A stretch of DNA of 64,000 bases from Mycobacterium sp. ITM-2016-00317 (GTDB taxonomy: Bacteria; Actinomycetota; Actinomycetes; Mycobacteriales; Mycobacteriaceae). Under the pieces are notes generated by a model. The model ran no database searches. It was not told the DNA's origin and was given only the letters and a program-made list of their open reading frames with translations. A program made the translations under genes and the position numbers. The stretch spans positions 3,658,001 through 3,722,000 of the forward strand of contig NZ_CP134399.1 in assembly GCF_002968295.1 (NCBI RefSeq), in the 5' to 3' direction. Shown here one piece after another: positions 17,272 to 27,575 of the stretch. The first letter of the stretch is position 1, and every line of letters begins with the position of its first letter.

Positions 17272-18720
17272 TCAGTGCACGCCTTCCATCCGCCGGCTGA
17301 TCCACGGCGAGATCAGGAACACGATCACGCCTGCGACGACTGCCACCGCGCCGAGGATGCCGAAATAGGCCACCTCGCGGGACGGGTCGTAGTAGCCGGC
17401 CAGCACGCCCGACATCGAGGTGCCGATGCCGACGGAGAAGAAGTACAGCGCCATCATCTGCGCGCGGAACGCGGTCGGCGCGAGCTTGGTGGTCACCGAC
17501 AGCCCGATCGGTGACAGCATCAGCTCCGACACCGCGAAGACTCCCAGCACCGCCATCACCAGCAGGGCGGGCACCTTGTCCAACCCGGCGAGCGGCACGA
17601 AGCACAGGAACGCCAGGCCCATGCCGATGACGCCGTAGGCGAACTTGCGCGGTGTGGTGGCGGCCTGGTTGCCGAGCCTGGTCCAGATCACGGCGAACAC
17701 CGGCGACAACACGATGATCCAGATCGGTTCGATCGACCCGATCCAGTTCGACGGTGCAGTCCAGCCGAAGATCGACCAGTTCATCCGTTCGTCGGAGTAC
17801 ACCGCGAGCACGGTGAAGATCTGCTGGAACAGCGACCAGAACACCGCGTTGGCGACGAACAGCGGGATGAAGGCGCGCACCCGCATCCGTTCCTCGGCCC
17901 CCACCGTGTCGCTGCGCAGGATCACCACGAAGTACGCGATCGACGCGACCACGATGACACCGGTGGTGACCTGCGACAGGTTGGCCAACGTGATCAGCTT
18001 CAGCGCGATCGCCGCCGCGACCACCACCAGGACGACGGCGAACACCCCGATGGTCTTGCCCAAAGCCTTGCGCGGCACCGGGTTCGGCACCTCGCGGCCG
18101 TGCTCCCCCAGATTGCGCCGGAACACCACATACTGGATCAGGCCGAAGGCCATCCCGATGGCCGCCGCGCCGAACCCGTAGTGGAAGCCGACCCGAGTCT
18201 GGAGCAGTCCGGTGACGATCGGTCCGACGAACGCGCCGAGATTGATCCCGAGATAGAACAGCGTGAACCCGCCGTCGGCGCGTGCGTCGCCCTTGCGGTA
18301 GAGCGTGCCGAGCAGTGACGACGCATTCGCCTTCAGCGCGCCCGACCCGAGCCCGACGAGCACCAGGCCGATACCCACCCCGGACAGCCCGGGCAGGATC
18401 GCCAGCGCGATATGGCCGAGCATCACCACCACGCCGCCGTAGAAGACCGTGCGTTCCATCCCGAGGATGCGGTCGGCGATCCAGCCGCCCAGCACGGTCG
18501 ACAGGTACACCAGTCCGCCGTAGGCGCCGACGATGCCGGTGGCGGTGCTCTGCGGCAGTCCCAGACCGCCGTCGGTCACCGAGTAGTAGAGGTAGTACCC
18601 GAGGATCGTGAGCATGCCGTAGAAGGAGAATCGCTCCCACAGTTCCACGCCGAACAGATTGGTCAGCCCGATCGGGTGACCGAAGAGGGTGCGGGACGCG
18701 GCCCGCTCGCGGGTGGTCAT
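17272..18720 (-). CDS. POT/PTR2 family proton-dependent oligopeptide transporter
   Basis: 482-aa major-facilitator-type inner-membrane symporter for di- and tripeptides. The diagnostic motif is ELWERFSFYGM near residue 27 (ExxER-F-YY of POT proteins, used for proton coupling). The second PTR2 signature region is FTLFYLGINLGAFVGPIVTG. About 12-14 membrane segments are predictable. Start ATG at 18720. It is divergent from the DUF427 gene, so both promoters share a short gap. Confidence 0.92.
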   Translation of the reverse strand: MTTRERAASRTLFGHPIGLTNLFGVELWERFSFYGMLTILGYYLYYSVTDGGLGLPQSTATGIVGAYGGLVYLSTVLGGWIADRILGMERTVFYGGVVVMLGHIALAILPGLSGVGIGLVLVGLGSGALKANASSLLGTLYRKGDARADGGFTLFYLGINLGAFVGPIVTGLLQTRVGFHYGFGAAAIGMAFGLIQYVVFRRNLGEHGREVPNPVPRKALGKTIGVFAVVLVVVAAAIALKLITLANLSQVTTGVIVVASIAYFVVILRSDTVGAEERMRVRAFIPLFVANAVFWSLFQQIFTVLAVYSDERMNWSIFGWTAPSNWIGSIEPIWIIVLSPVFAVIWTRLGNQAATTPRKFAYGVIGMGLAFLCFVPLAGLDKVPALLVMAVLGVFAVSELMLSPIGLSVTTKLAPTAFRAQMMALYFFSVGIGTSMSGVLAGYYDPSREVAYFGILGAVAVVAGVIVFLISPWISRRMEGVH

Positions 18721-18776
18721 ATCGCTACTCTCGGCCTTGTGCCCGTTCCCGACAAACCCGGACCGGACAGGAATCC

Positions 18777-19229
18777 GTGTGGGACTACCCGCGGCCGCCC
18801 CGGCTGGAGGAGTTCCGCGGGTCGATCACGGTGGAATCGGGTGGTCAGACGGTTGCCGCGACCGAGTGGGCGTGGCGGGTGCTGGAGACCAGTCATCCGC
18901 CGACCTACTACCTGCCCGCCGATTGTTTCGGCGACGGGGTGCTGCGGCCGGCCGCCGGCTCATCGTGGTGCGAGTGGAAAGGCCAGGCGACGTACTTCGA
19001 CGTGGTGACGCCTGCGGCGACGGCCACGCGGGCAGCCTGGACGTATCTGCGGCCGACGCGCCCGTTCGCCGCCCTGGCCGGAGCCGTCGCGGTGATGCCC
19101 GCGCTGGTGGACCGGTGCACCGTCGACGGTGAGACCGTCACCCCGCAGCCCGGCGGCTTCTACGGCGGCTGGATCACCAGTCGGGTCGCCGGACCCTTCA
19201 AGGGCGTGCCTGGTTCGTGGGGTTGGTGA
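18777..19229 (+). CDS. DUF427 domain protein (N-terminus possibly frameshifted)
   Basis: 150-aa protein of the DUF427 family, a small beta-rich fold of unknown function, recognised by WDYPRPPRLEEF, SHPPTYYLP and the WCEWKGQATYFDV motif. Read as drawn, it starts at a GTG directly before WDYP. A GTG at 18739 opens another frame, VPVPDKPGPDR, which would join this one as ...GPDRESVWDYPRPP if one G is missing near 18768-18773; many homologues begin with such a leader. So either translation starts late or a single base is lost here. It is divergent from the peptide transporter gene. Confidence 0.82.
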   Translation: MWDYPRPPRLEEFRGSITVESGGQTVAATEWAWRVLETSHPPTYYLPADCFGDGVLRPAAGSSWCEWKGQATYFDVVTPAATATRAAWTYLRPTRPFAALAGAVAVMPALVDRCTVDGETVTPQPGGFYGGWITSRVAGPFKGVPGSWGW

Positions 19230-19318
19230 CGACTCCCGGACACCCACGACAAATCGTTCGTGAACGGCGCGGCGAACGCGTATTTTGATCATGACGTAGG
19301 CCATCGAGGGGGATCCGC

Positions 19319-20512
<1,194 letters not shown>

Positions 20513-20516
20513 CGAG

Positions 20517-21464
20517 TTACTCGCTGACGGCGGCCTGCGCCCGCCCGCCCGGGTAGGGCAGGTCGATCCCGTGTTCGTCGTAGGCCCGCAGGATCGCGCG
20601 CCGCAGCTTGCGCTGCACCGCCCACTGCGCATTGGGGCGGACCTTCACCGTCATCCGCAGCCTGATCAGGTCCGGCGAGAGTTCCTGCACCCCCAGCATC
20701 TCGGGTTCGCCGATCACCTTGCCCGCCAGCGCGGGGTCGGCCACCGCCTCATTGGCGGCGTCCACCGCGACCTGCTCGGCCCGGTCGACGTCGGCGGTCA
20801 GCGCCACCGGCAACTCGATCCGGGCGACGGCGTACTCCTGGCTCATGTTGCCGACCCGGGCGATCTCGCCGTTTCGGACGTACCAGAGGGTGCCGTCGAT
20901 GTCGCGGACCGTGGTGATGCGCAGACCGACGCTCTCCACCTCGCCGACCGCTTCGCCGAGGTCGACGGTGTCGCCAACCCCGTACTGGTCCTCCAGCAGC
21001 ATGAACACCCCGGTCACGAAGTCGCGGACCAGGTTCTGCGCACCGAAGCCGATCGCCAGCCCGACCACACCGGCCGAGGCGATGAACGGCGCGATGTTCA
21101 CGCCCAGGACGTTGAGGACGGCCAGCACGACCCAGACCAGCAGCACGATCGACACCGTCGACTTGAGCACCGAGCCGATGGTCTGGGCCCGCTGCTGGCG
21201 CCGTGCGATGACCTGCTCGTTGCTGGCCGAGGACGGCACGCGGTCACGCAGATAGCGCACCAGCGGCGGCGTCCTGCCGCGGTCGGTGTCGTCCGCGACG
21301 CGCTCCTTGCGTGATCGGGCGGTGGTCGCACGGTCGATCATGCGGTGAACGACGAGCCGGACAATCAGCGCGACGACGAGATAAGCGACGATCCGGATCG
21401 GCACCTCGATGAGCCAGTGCCTACTGGTGTCCGTCCATTCGAAAGCCAAAAGGGAGACATCCAT
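20517..21464 (-). CDS. MscS-family mechanosensitive ion channel
   Basis: 315-aa inner-membrane channel that would release solutes on hypo-osmotic shock. Two or three N-terminal membrane helices precede the pore helix region IAPFIASAGVVGLAIGFGAQNLVRDFVTGVF, the hallmark TM3 and beta-domain start of MscS. The vestibule beta domain follows (YGVGDTVDLGEAVGEVESVGLR) and then an alpha/beta C-terminus. The start is the ATG at 21464 (MDVSLLAF), with GGTGGGAAG upstream; a longer open frame runs on but is antisense to the next gene. It is divergent from the proteasome-like gene, 75 bp apart. Confidence 0.92.
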   Translation of the reverse strand: MDVSLLAFEWTDTSRHWLIEVPIRIVAYLVVALIVRLVVHRMIDRATTARSRKERVADDTDRGRTPPLVRYLRDRVPSSASNEQVIARRQQRAQTIGSVLKSTVSIVLLVWVVLAVLNVLGVNIAPFIASAGVVGLAIGFGAQNLVRDFVTGVFMLLEDQYGVGDTVDLGEAVGEVESVGLRITTVRDIDGTLWYVRNGEIARVGNMSQEYAVARIELPVALTADVDRAEQVAVDAANEAVADPALAGKVIGEPEMLGVQELSPDLIRLRMTVKVRPNAQWAVQRKLRRAILRAYDEHGIDLPYPGGRAQAAVSE

Positions 21465-21539
21465 GTCTTCCCACCATAGTGACCGGATCCGGCGCCCGAC
21501 CGCGGCCGGGGTTGCCCCGCGACGTGACAGGATCGCGGT

Positions 21540-22244
21540 GTGACGGTCGTACTGGCGCTGCGGTGCGCAAATGGAGTCGTTCTCGCCTCGGATTCGCAGA
21601 TCACCGATCCCGGGCGGGGTCTGACCTTTCCGGCGCAGAAGCTGCACACTCTGGGGAGCCATGCGGCTTGGGGCGGCAGCGGGTCCCGGGCGGTGCTCTA
21701 CGACGTCGAGCAGGTGTTCAGCGAGGAGCCCGACTCGGTGTTGGAGGCCAGGAACGTCGGGCACGCACTGCAGGCCCGGATACTGCCGATCCTCAAGCAC
21801 CATTACGCGAACTTCATCGCCGACGTGCCCGGCCAGGAGGCCAGCGGCACCCCGGCGACCTATGTGCTGGCCGCCGGCTACGCGGCCGGCGACCCGTTCA
21901 TCATCGACATCGACCCCAACGGCCTGATCGGCCACCACGAGGAGACCGGATTTCAGGCCATCGGCAGCGGCGCCGCGATGGCCCAGCAGGCGCATGCGCT
22001 GTTGGCGCATTTCGGGATGACCGGACGCGATGTGGACTACGGTGTGGTCGCGGCGCTGCGGGTGCTCGACGCGCTGGATGCGTCCTCACCCAGCGTCGGC
22101 GGCCCGATGGACATCTGCCGCATCACTCCCGACGGGGCCGAGCACTTGACCCCCGAGGAAGTCAAAGACCTTCGGGGCCAGGTCGACCGGTGGGTCGAGC
22201 TGGAACACCAGGCCCTCGATCAGCTCTTCGATCAGCGCGACTGA
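21540..22244 (+). CDS. Stand-alone proteasome-type N-terminal nucleophile hydrolase
   Basis: 234-aa protein with the proteasome/HslV beta-subunit fold: MTVVLALRCANGVVLASDSQIT places Thr at position 2, so Met removal would expose a Thr nucleophile without the usual propeptide. Further fold markers are the Asp of ASDSQ and GSGSRAVLYDV, the equivalent of the GxxAD region. It is not PrcB: the propeptide is absent and no PrcA, Pup or ATPase gene is adjacent. Start is the GTG at 21540. It converges with and overlaps the STAS gene by 13 bp. Peptidase activity is inferred from the fold only; substrate and partners are unknown. Confidence 0.8.
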   Translation: MTVVLALRCANGVVLASDSQITDPGRGLTFPAQKLHTLGSHAAWGGSGSRAVLYDVEQVFSEEPDSVLEARNVGHALQARILPILKHHYANFIADVPGQEASGTPATYVLAAGYAAGDPFIIDIDPNGLIGHHEETGFQAIGSGAAMAQQAHALLAHFGMTGRDVDYGVVAALRVLDALDASSPSVGGPMDICRITPDGAEHLTPEEVKDLRGQVDRWVELEHQALDQLFDQRD

Positions 22245-22567
22245 CCAGCGTCGGCCGACGCGGTCTCGACGCTGACCAGTTCACTGAGCCCGCTGATGGT
22301 GAACACCGTGTTCAGCAGCGGGTTGACGATGACGGTGTGGATCCGCTCGGCGCACGCCGACAGCGCGCTGATCACCGCACTGTCCACGTATTCCACCGCC
22401 GCGAGGTCGACGACGATGCCGCCATCGCCGCCGGCGGACTCTTCCGTCGCCGTGGCGAGCGCCTGCTTCAACGCATCGACGTTGCTGAGATCGATCTCCC
22501 CGGCCGCGACCACGGTGCGGGCCCCGTCCGGTCGGCGGGTGATGTCGAGGTTGAGTTCAGTGGGCAT
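22232..22567 (-). CDS. STAS-domain anti-sigma factor antagonist
   Basis: 111-aa single STAS domain like SpoIIAA/RsbV. In partner-switching systems such a protein binds an anti-sigma kinase and is switched off by phosphorylation of a Ser; here the candidate is the Ser of VEYVDSAVISAL (about residue 63), in the canonical D-S position. It starts 3 bp after the stop of the GAF/PP2C/ATPase gene on the same strand, so phosphatase, kinase-like ATPase and antagonist are one operon. The target sigma factor is not encoded here. Confidence 0.9.
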   Translation of the reverse strand: MPTELNLDITRRPDGARTVVAAGEIDLSNVDALKQALATATEESAGGDGGIVVDLAAVEYVDSAVISALSACAERIHTVIVNPLLNTVFTISGLSELVSVETASADAGQSR

Positions 22568-22570
22568 CGA

Positions 22571-25047
22571 TCAGATCCTGCTGTAGAGGCGAACGGTGGT
22601 TCCGGCACTGCCGTGGTCGATGGTGACATCCTGCATCAGGCCCCGCATCAACATCAGTCCCCGACCTCGATGCGCGTCCTTGGCGGGCTGGGGACGCTTC
22701 CACGATCCCGAATCGGCGATCGTCAGTTGCACCCGATCGACGAGCGCCGTGGCCTTCAGCTTGATCGTGCCCCCGGGGCTGTGCCGGTGGCCGTGCTCGA
22801 TGGCGTTGGCGACCGCCTCCCCGGCGGCGACCAGCACGTCCATCACCTGACCGGGTTCCAGACGGGCACTGGTCAACCAGCTGCGCAGCGCCTTCCGGGT
22901 CGGGGCGAGATGGCTGACGTCGGCCGGGAAGTCCAGTTCCAGCGGAGCCGGGTGCCGGTACAGCAGCAGCGCGACGTCGTCCTGATAACCCGAACCCGGT
23001 GCCATCTGCGACATGATGTGGTCGGCCAGCTCCTCCAGCGGGGACGCACGCTGCTCCTCGAGCAGGGCTGCGGCGCGCGCGATCCCGTCTTCCAGGAGCA
23101 CCCGGCGACGCTCCACCAAACCGTCGGTGTAGAGCAGCAGAGTCGACCCCGCAGGCATCGTGAGTCTGGCCTCGGGGCGGTGCCTGCCGACCCGAAGTCC
23201 CAGCGCGATGGTGTGCGCATCGGTGAGTTGCTCGACGGCGCCATCGGCGTGGACCAGGACCGGGGGCGGGTGCCCCGCACTGGAATACACCAGTTCGCCG
23301 GTGGCCGGATCGAGCACCACGCACACGGCGGTGGCGCACTGGGCGCCGGGAAGCCGCGCAGCAAAACGATCCATGCCCGCCAATGCGGCGGCGGGACTGG
23401 GGTTGTCGAAGAGCAGGGCACGGCACGCGCTGCGCACCTGACCCATCACCGTCGCGGCGGACAGCCCGTGACCGACACAGTCGCCGACGATCATCGCGAT
23501 GCGTCCGTCGTCCAGGTCCACCACGTCGTACCAGTCGCCGCCGACCTGCAGCGGCAGGCTGGCCGCCTGGTAGCGCACCGCGAACCCGTGCGGAAGATCG
23601 GCCGGTCCGAGGATGGCGTGCTGCAGCGCCAACGCCGTCTCACGCTGCTGATCGACCCGGTGCACGCGTTGCAGCCCCTGGCTGAGCCGGCCCGCCAAGA
23701 CCGTGAGCAGAGTCTGGTCCTCGAGCGTGAACACCCGCTGGTCGGTCAGGTCGATCCAGACCACCAGCACGCCCTCGGGGTGCTGGACCGCGATACCGGC
23801 CGTGCCGGCCTGTGACGTGTTGGGGGTCAACAGGTCTGCGTTGCGCAGCGCGTCGAGCGCCTGCCGGGTCTCCGGCGGCAGGTCGGCCCACCGCACATCC
23901 TCCCCCACCGACACGACCTTCGGTTCGGCGTCCGGCGCGACGGCGTCAGTGGCGAACGTGACGGCCAGCACGCGGCGCGCCCGCCAGAGCCTGCGCAACT
24001 CCTCGGTCGCCGCGATCAGCGCATCGTCCACCGAATCAGCCAGCGCGAGTTCCTGATTGAGTGCGTGTTCGCGACCCGCTGCCAGCGCCAGCGCAATTGC
24101 GGCGTGCCGGGCGAAATCGCTGACGAGCTCCAGATAGTCGTTGTCGAATGCCGCCTGACCGGGTCGACGGGCCACTGCGATCACCCCGAGGACCGCCTCG
24201 TCGGCGATCAACGGCATCACGATCGCCGAGCGGTCCCCCACATTGGTGAACCCCTCGATCGGATACTGGAAAGAATCGGTGATCAGCGGAAGTCCGCGCC
24301 GGGCCACGCCGCCGGTGGTGGAGCCGTCCATCGGGACCTGGCGGCCGATCACCTCGGAGGCGTACCGGCCTGCGGTGGCCGCCACCACGAGGGTGTCGAC
24401 GTCGCCGGCAGGCACCTCGGGCTCCGCCGGACCAGCAGGATCGCCTGTTCGGCGTCGGCCAACTCCAGCGCCAGATTCACGATGAGCTGCAGCGGCCCGG
24501 TCTGCGGGTCGCCGGACAGCAGCGCGGTGGTGATCTCGCGGCTGGCCTTGGTCCACTTCGCCGACTCACGTTCGCGCTCGAAGAGACGGGCGTTGTCGAT
24601 CGCCGCGGCCGCGGCCGTCGCCAGCGCGCGCACAGCGCCTTCCTGGGAGTCGGAGAACACCCGGCCGGGCCGGTCGTCGCCGAGGTAGAGGACGCCGAAG
24701 TCGTTCCCGCGGACGGTGATCGGGATACCGAGCGCGGCGCTCAGCGTGGGGTCCGAATCCGCCTCGATCTGTTCGCCGAGCCGGCGCGCGGAGGCGTCGT
24801 CCAATCCCTCGGACACGAAGCTGGCCAGGGAACCGTCAGCGGACCGGATCCCCAGCGCCGCGTACCGGGCGCCGCTCAACTCCATGGCGCCGTGCACGAT
24901 CCGGTGCAGGGTCACGTCGAGATCCAGGTCGGAACCGATCGCGACGATGACCCGCACCAGACGTTCCATCTGATCCCGGGCGGCGACGACGTCGTCAAGA
25001 TGTTCACCCACCGGGTTCACCGGCTCCCGCCGGACGACCACGGACAT
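22571..25047 (-). CDS. GAF-GAF-PP2C (RsbU/SpoIIE-like) phosphatase fused to an HATPase domain; frame interrupted once
   Basis: Large cytoplasmic signalling protein, about 825 aa when its two frames are joined. Order: first GAF domain (RVIVAIGSDLDLDVTLHRIVHGAMELSGARYAALG), second GAF-like region (GVIAVARRPGQAAFDNDYLEL), SpoIIE-type PP2C phosphatase (VGGDWYDVVDLDDGRIAMIVGDCVGHG), then an RsbW-like ATPase domain (GEAVANAIEHGHR, near the C-terminus). The start ATG at 25047 opens one frame that runs to about 24430; the rest continues in another. One missing C in the GGACC run at 24429-24433 would restore LLVPAEPEVPAGDVDTLVV. It is followed after 3 bp by the STAS gene. As drawn the gene is broken. 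Confidence 0.82.
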
Positions 25048-25182
25048 CTTGTTCGCTGCATGGACTAAACCTAGACCTAAACTCTCTTTCGCCGCTGAGA
25101 CCACCGTCCGACGCGGTAACCAGGCGTCGGATGAAGGCGCCCAGTCGGCTCGTACCTTCGCTTTCTGGATCGCGCGAATCGT

Positions 25183-25827
25183 TTACCGCATGGGTTCACG
25201 CTCGGGCTGATCGGTGATCGGCTGGAGGACAAGCGCCGGGTCGGCCGCCAGCGCGGCGGCCGGGACCGCTGACGCCACGGCCGAGATCAAGCGGTGCAAC
25301 GCCTGACGGCTCATGGACCGGTGATCCAACCAATCCAGCGTCGCACCCTCCATGAAACTCAAGAAGCCTTCGAACGCGACCCGCAGAGCCGGCGGCTCAG
25401 CCTGTCCGGGCATGACCATCTCCGTGAAAAGAGCCCGGTACTGGGCTCGCTGCTCGGCGACGAAGGCGCGGACCTCCGGATCTGCTCCCAGGCCGCCACT
25501 CATGATCAGGCGATAGGCCGGTTCCGCGGTCTCTGCGAAGTCCAGGTAGCGGTCGAGCAGATCGGCGATGAGTTCGTGGGCGGGCACGCCGTCACCCGCC
25601 CTCGCGTGCTCGAGCAGTTGCCGGTGGAAGTCGGCGATCACCGCCAGATAGCACTGCCGCTTGGAGCCGAAGTAATAGAAGAGCAGGCCTTTGGTGACCC
25701 CCGCCCGCGCAGCGATGTCGTCCATGGACACGTCCTCGAACCCGCGGGTCGCGAAACAGTCTGCCGCAGCGGCCAACAACGCGACCCGCCGTGCAGGATC
25801 ACGATGACGGCGAGCACCGGTCTGCAT
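25183..25827 (-). CDS. TetR family transcriptional regulator
   Basis: 214-aa repressor-type regulator. The helix-turn-helix is very typical: RRVALLAAAADCFATRGFED, then SMDDIAARAGVTKGLLFYYFGSKRQCYLAVI. The gene is divergent from the SDR/isomerase operon, and two TGAC-N5-GTCA dyads lie in the 98-bp gap, one just upstream of each gene. This strongly suggests autoregulation plus control of the SDR operon. Start ATG at 25827. The inducer is unknown. Confidence 0.92.
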   Translation of the reverse strand: MQTGARRHRDPARRVALLAAAADCFATRGFEDVSMDDIAARAGVTKGLLFYYFGSKRQCYLAVIADFHRQLLEHARAGDGVPAHELIADLLDRYLDFAETAEPAYRLIMSGGLGADPEVRAFVAEQRAQYRALFTEMVMPGQAEPPALRVAFEGFLSFMEGATLDWLDHRSMSRQALHRLISAVASAVPAAALAADPALVLQPITDQPEREPMR

Positions 25828-25842
25828 CGGGACCTCCGGACC

Positions 25843-25857
25843 TTGACTTTCGGTCAG
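25843..25857. promoter_or_regulatory. TetR operator, TetR-gene-proximal copy
   Basis: TTGAC-TTTCG-GTCAG, an imperfect copy of the stronger dyad at 25885-25907 with the same TGAC-N5-GTCA core. It lies 16 bp upstream of the tetR start, where binding would block its own promoter. Confidence 0.6.
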
Positions 25858-25884
25858 ACTTGGCCCACGGTAGCAGCGGCGGTG

Positions 25885-25907
25885 AAGTTTGACTCTCGGT
25901 CAAACTT
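25885..25907. promoter_or_regulatory. TetR operator, perfect dyad near the SDR gene
   Basis: AAGTTTGAC-TCTCG-GTCAAACTT, two perfect 9-bp arms around five bases, ends 18 bp upstream of the SDR start codon. It shares its core with the site at 25843-25857 and lies between divergent tetR and SDR genes, the classic place for a TetR binding site. Confidence 0.75.
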
Positions 25908-25925
25908 TGGAGAAGGGATCCCTGC

Positions 25926-26771
25926 ATGCCCCACAACGATCTGGACGGCGCCGTCGTCGTCATCACCGGCGGAGCCCGCGGCATCGGCCGGGAAACCGCT
26001 CACGCGTTCGCCGACCGCGGTGCACGCGTCGTCATCGGCGACCTCGACGGGGCCGCGGCGCTCGCCAGCGCCGAGGCGATCGGGCGCGGCGCGCGGGGGC
26101 TGGACCTCGACGTGTCGTCCCAGACGTCCTACGAGCGGTTCCTCGGCACGGTCCGGGACGAGGTCGGCGCCGTCGACATCCTGGTCAACAACGCCGGGAT
26201 CATGCCGGTGGGCGCGTTCACCCAGAACCAGCTGAAATCCCTTCGCGCCACCATCGACATCAACCTGTGGGGCGTCATCCTCGGCTGTCACCTCGTGCTG
26301 CCCGGCATGCTCGAGCACGGACGCGGCCAGGTCGTCAACGTCGCCTCGGTGCTGGGACGCGTCGCCGGTGGCGGTGTCGCGGCGTACAGCGCGAGCAAGT
26401 TCGGGGTCGTCGGGTTCACGCACGCGCTGCAGCAGGAGCTGCGCGGCACCGGCGTGACCGCCGCGGTGGTGCTGCCCGGCGTCGTGCGCACCGACCTGTC
26501 CAGCGGGGTTTCCGAACGCGGAGTGCCGGTTTCGGGACCAGCGGCGGTCGCCGCGGCGATCGTGAAGACCACCCTCGGCGCCACGCCGGACGCCACCGTC
26601 CCCCGCTGGTCGGGAGCGCTGATGCGCACGCTCGCCCTGCTGCCCCCGCGCATCCAGCAGCCGCTGCTGCGGGCCGTCGACTACGACCGGGCGATGCGCG
26701 ACGTCGACACCGCCGCGCGCGCCGAGTATCGCGACCGGCTCGCCGGCACCGTCGAGGCCGTCGCCCAATGA
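25926..26771 (+). CDS. SDR family oxidoreductase
   Basis: 281-aa classical short-chain dehydrogenase. Cofactor site TGGARGIGRETA near residue 14, NNAGIM motif, catalytic Ser in NVASVLGR and the Y-x-x-x-K as AAYSASKFG. The C-terminal extension of about 40 residues resembles SDRs acting on bulky lipid-like substrates. Start ATG at 25926, just downstream of the TetR operator. Its TGA overlaps the ATG of the mycothiol-dependent isomerase-like gene (ATGA), so the two are coupled and presumably act together. Confidence 0.92.
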   Translation: MPHNDLDGAVVVITGGARGIGRETAHAFADRGARVVIGDLDGAAALASAEAIGRGARGLDLDVSSQTSYERFLGTVRDEVGAVDILVNNAGIMPVGAFTQNQLKSLRATIDINLWGVILGCHLVLPGMLEHGRGQVVNVASVLGRVAGGGVAAYSASKFGVVGFTHALQQELRGTGVTAAVVLPGVVRTDLSSGVSERGVPVSGPAAVAAAIVKTTLGATPDATVPRWSGALMRTLALLPPRIQQPLLRAVDYDRAMRDVDTAARAEYRDRLAGTVEAVAQ

Positions 26772-27553
26772 CCCTGGACCGCGTCGCGGCGTTCCGGCGC
26801 GAGCGCTGCGAGATGCTGGCCTGGTGTGGCGCGCTGTCCGAGACACAGTGGCGGGCCGACAGCGCGGCCCCGGGCTGGCGGGTTCAAGACGTCGTCGCCC
26901 ACCTGGGTGCGAGCTGTCGCGCGCTGTTCACACCGGCCGCGCTCACCCTGCTCACCACACGAGACATCGAGCGCGCCAACGACGTACCGGTGGACGCCCG
27001 GCGCCACTGGCCGCCGCAGCGGGTACTCGCCGACTACGAACGGTGGAGCGGCCGGGCACTACGGGCCGCCTCGGTGGTCGCCGCCACGCCGGCGCGGTCG
27101 CTGCGCACGCGACTCGGCGAACTCGGCACCTTCCGGCTCGATGTCGTGCTGCCCGGCGCGCTGGTGTTCGACCACCACACCCACCTGCGCCACGACCTCG
27201 CCCCGGCCGTCGACCGGACCGCACCGGGCACCGACGCCGAGCGCATGGCCACGGTCGTCGAATGGATGACGGCCGTGCTGGCCAACCAGATGAAGGCAGC
27301 GCCGCCGGCGTGGCTGGACAGCCCGGTCACCCTCGAACTACACGGCGACGGCGGCGGCAGCTGGCGCATCTCCTCGGACGGCACGGTGGCCGCCGACACC
27401 GGCGCGCACCGTGCGGAACGCGTTATCCGCAGCGCGGTCACCACATTTCCGGCCTGGGCTACCAAACGGGTCGACTGGCGCGCCTCGGACGTGGAGATCT
27501 CGGGCGATCCCGGCCAGCTGACCACGCTCCTCGACACGATCAATATCGTGTGA
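26768..27553 (+). CDS. Maleylpyruvate isomerase-like, mycothiol-dependent enzyme family protein
   Basis: 261-aa protein of the DinB/MDMPI fold. The N-terminal four-helix domain shows the W-R-V-x-D-V-V-x-H-L metal-site motif (GWRVQDVVAHLGA), and the second His region is LVFDHHTHLRHDL. Members use mycothiol, the actinobacterial thiol, in isomerisation or detoxification. The C-terminal part (SPVTLELHGDGGGSW...) is the sterol-carrier-like MDMPI_C domain. Coupled by ATGA overlap to the preceding SDR; together with the TetR control this suggests an inducible detoxification or catabolic operon (inference). Confidence 0.85.
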   Translation: MTLDRVAAFRRERCEMLAWCGALSETQWRADSAAPGWRVQDVVAHLGASCRALFTPAALTLLTTRDIERANDVPVDARRHWPPQRVLADYERWSGRALRAASVVAATPARSLRTRLGELGTFRLDVVLPGALVFDHHTHLRHDLAPAVDRTAPGTDAERMATVVEWMTAVLANQMKAAPPAWLDSPVTLELHGDGGGSWRISSDGTVAADTGAHRAERVIRSAVTTFPAWATKRVDWRASDVEISGDPGQLTTLLDTINIV

Positions 27554-27575
27554 CCGGGCATCGGCGCAGGCGCCG

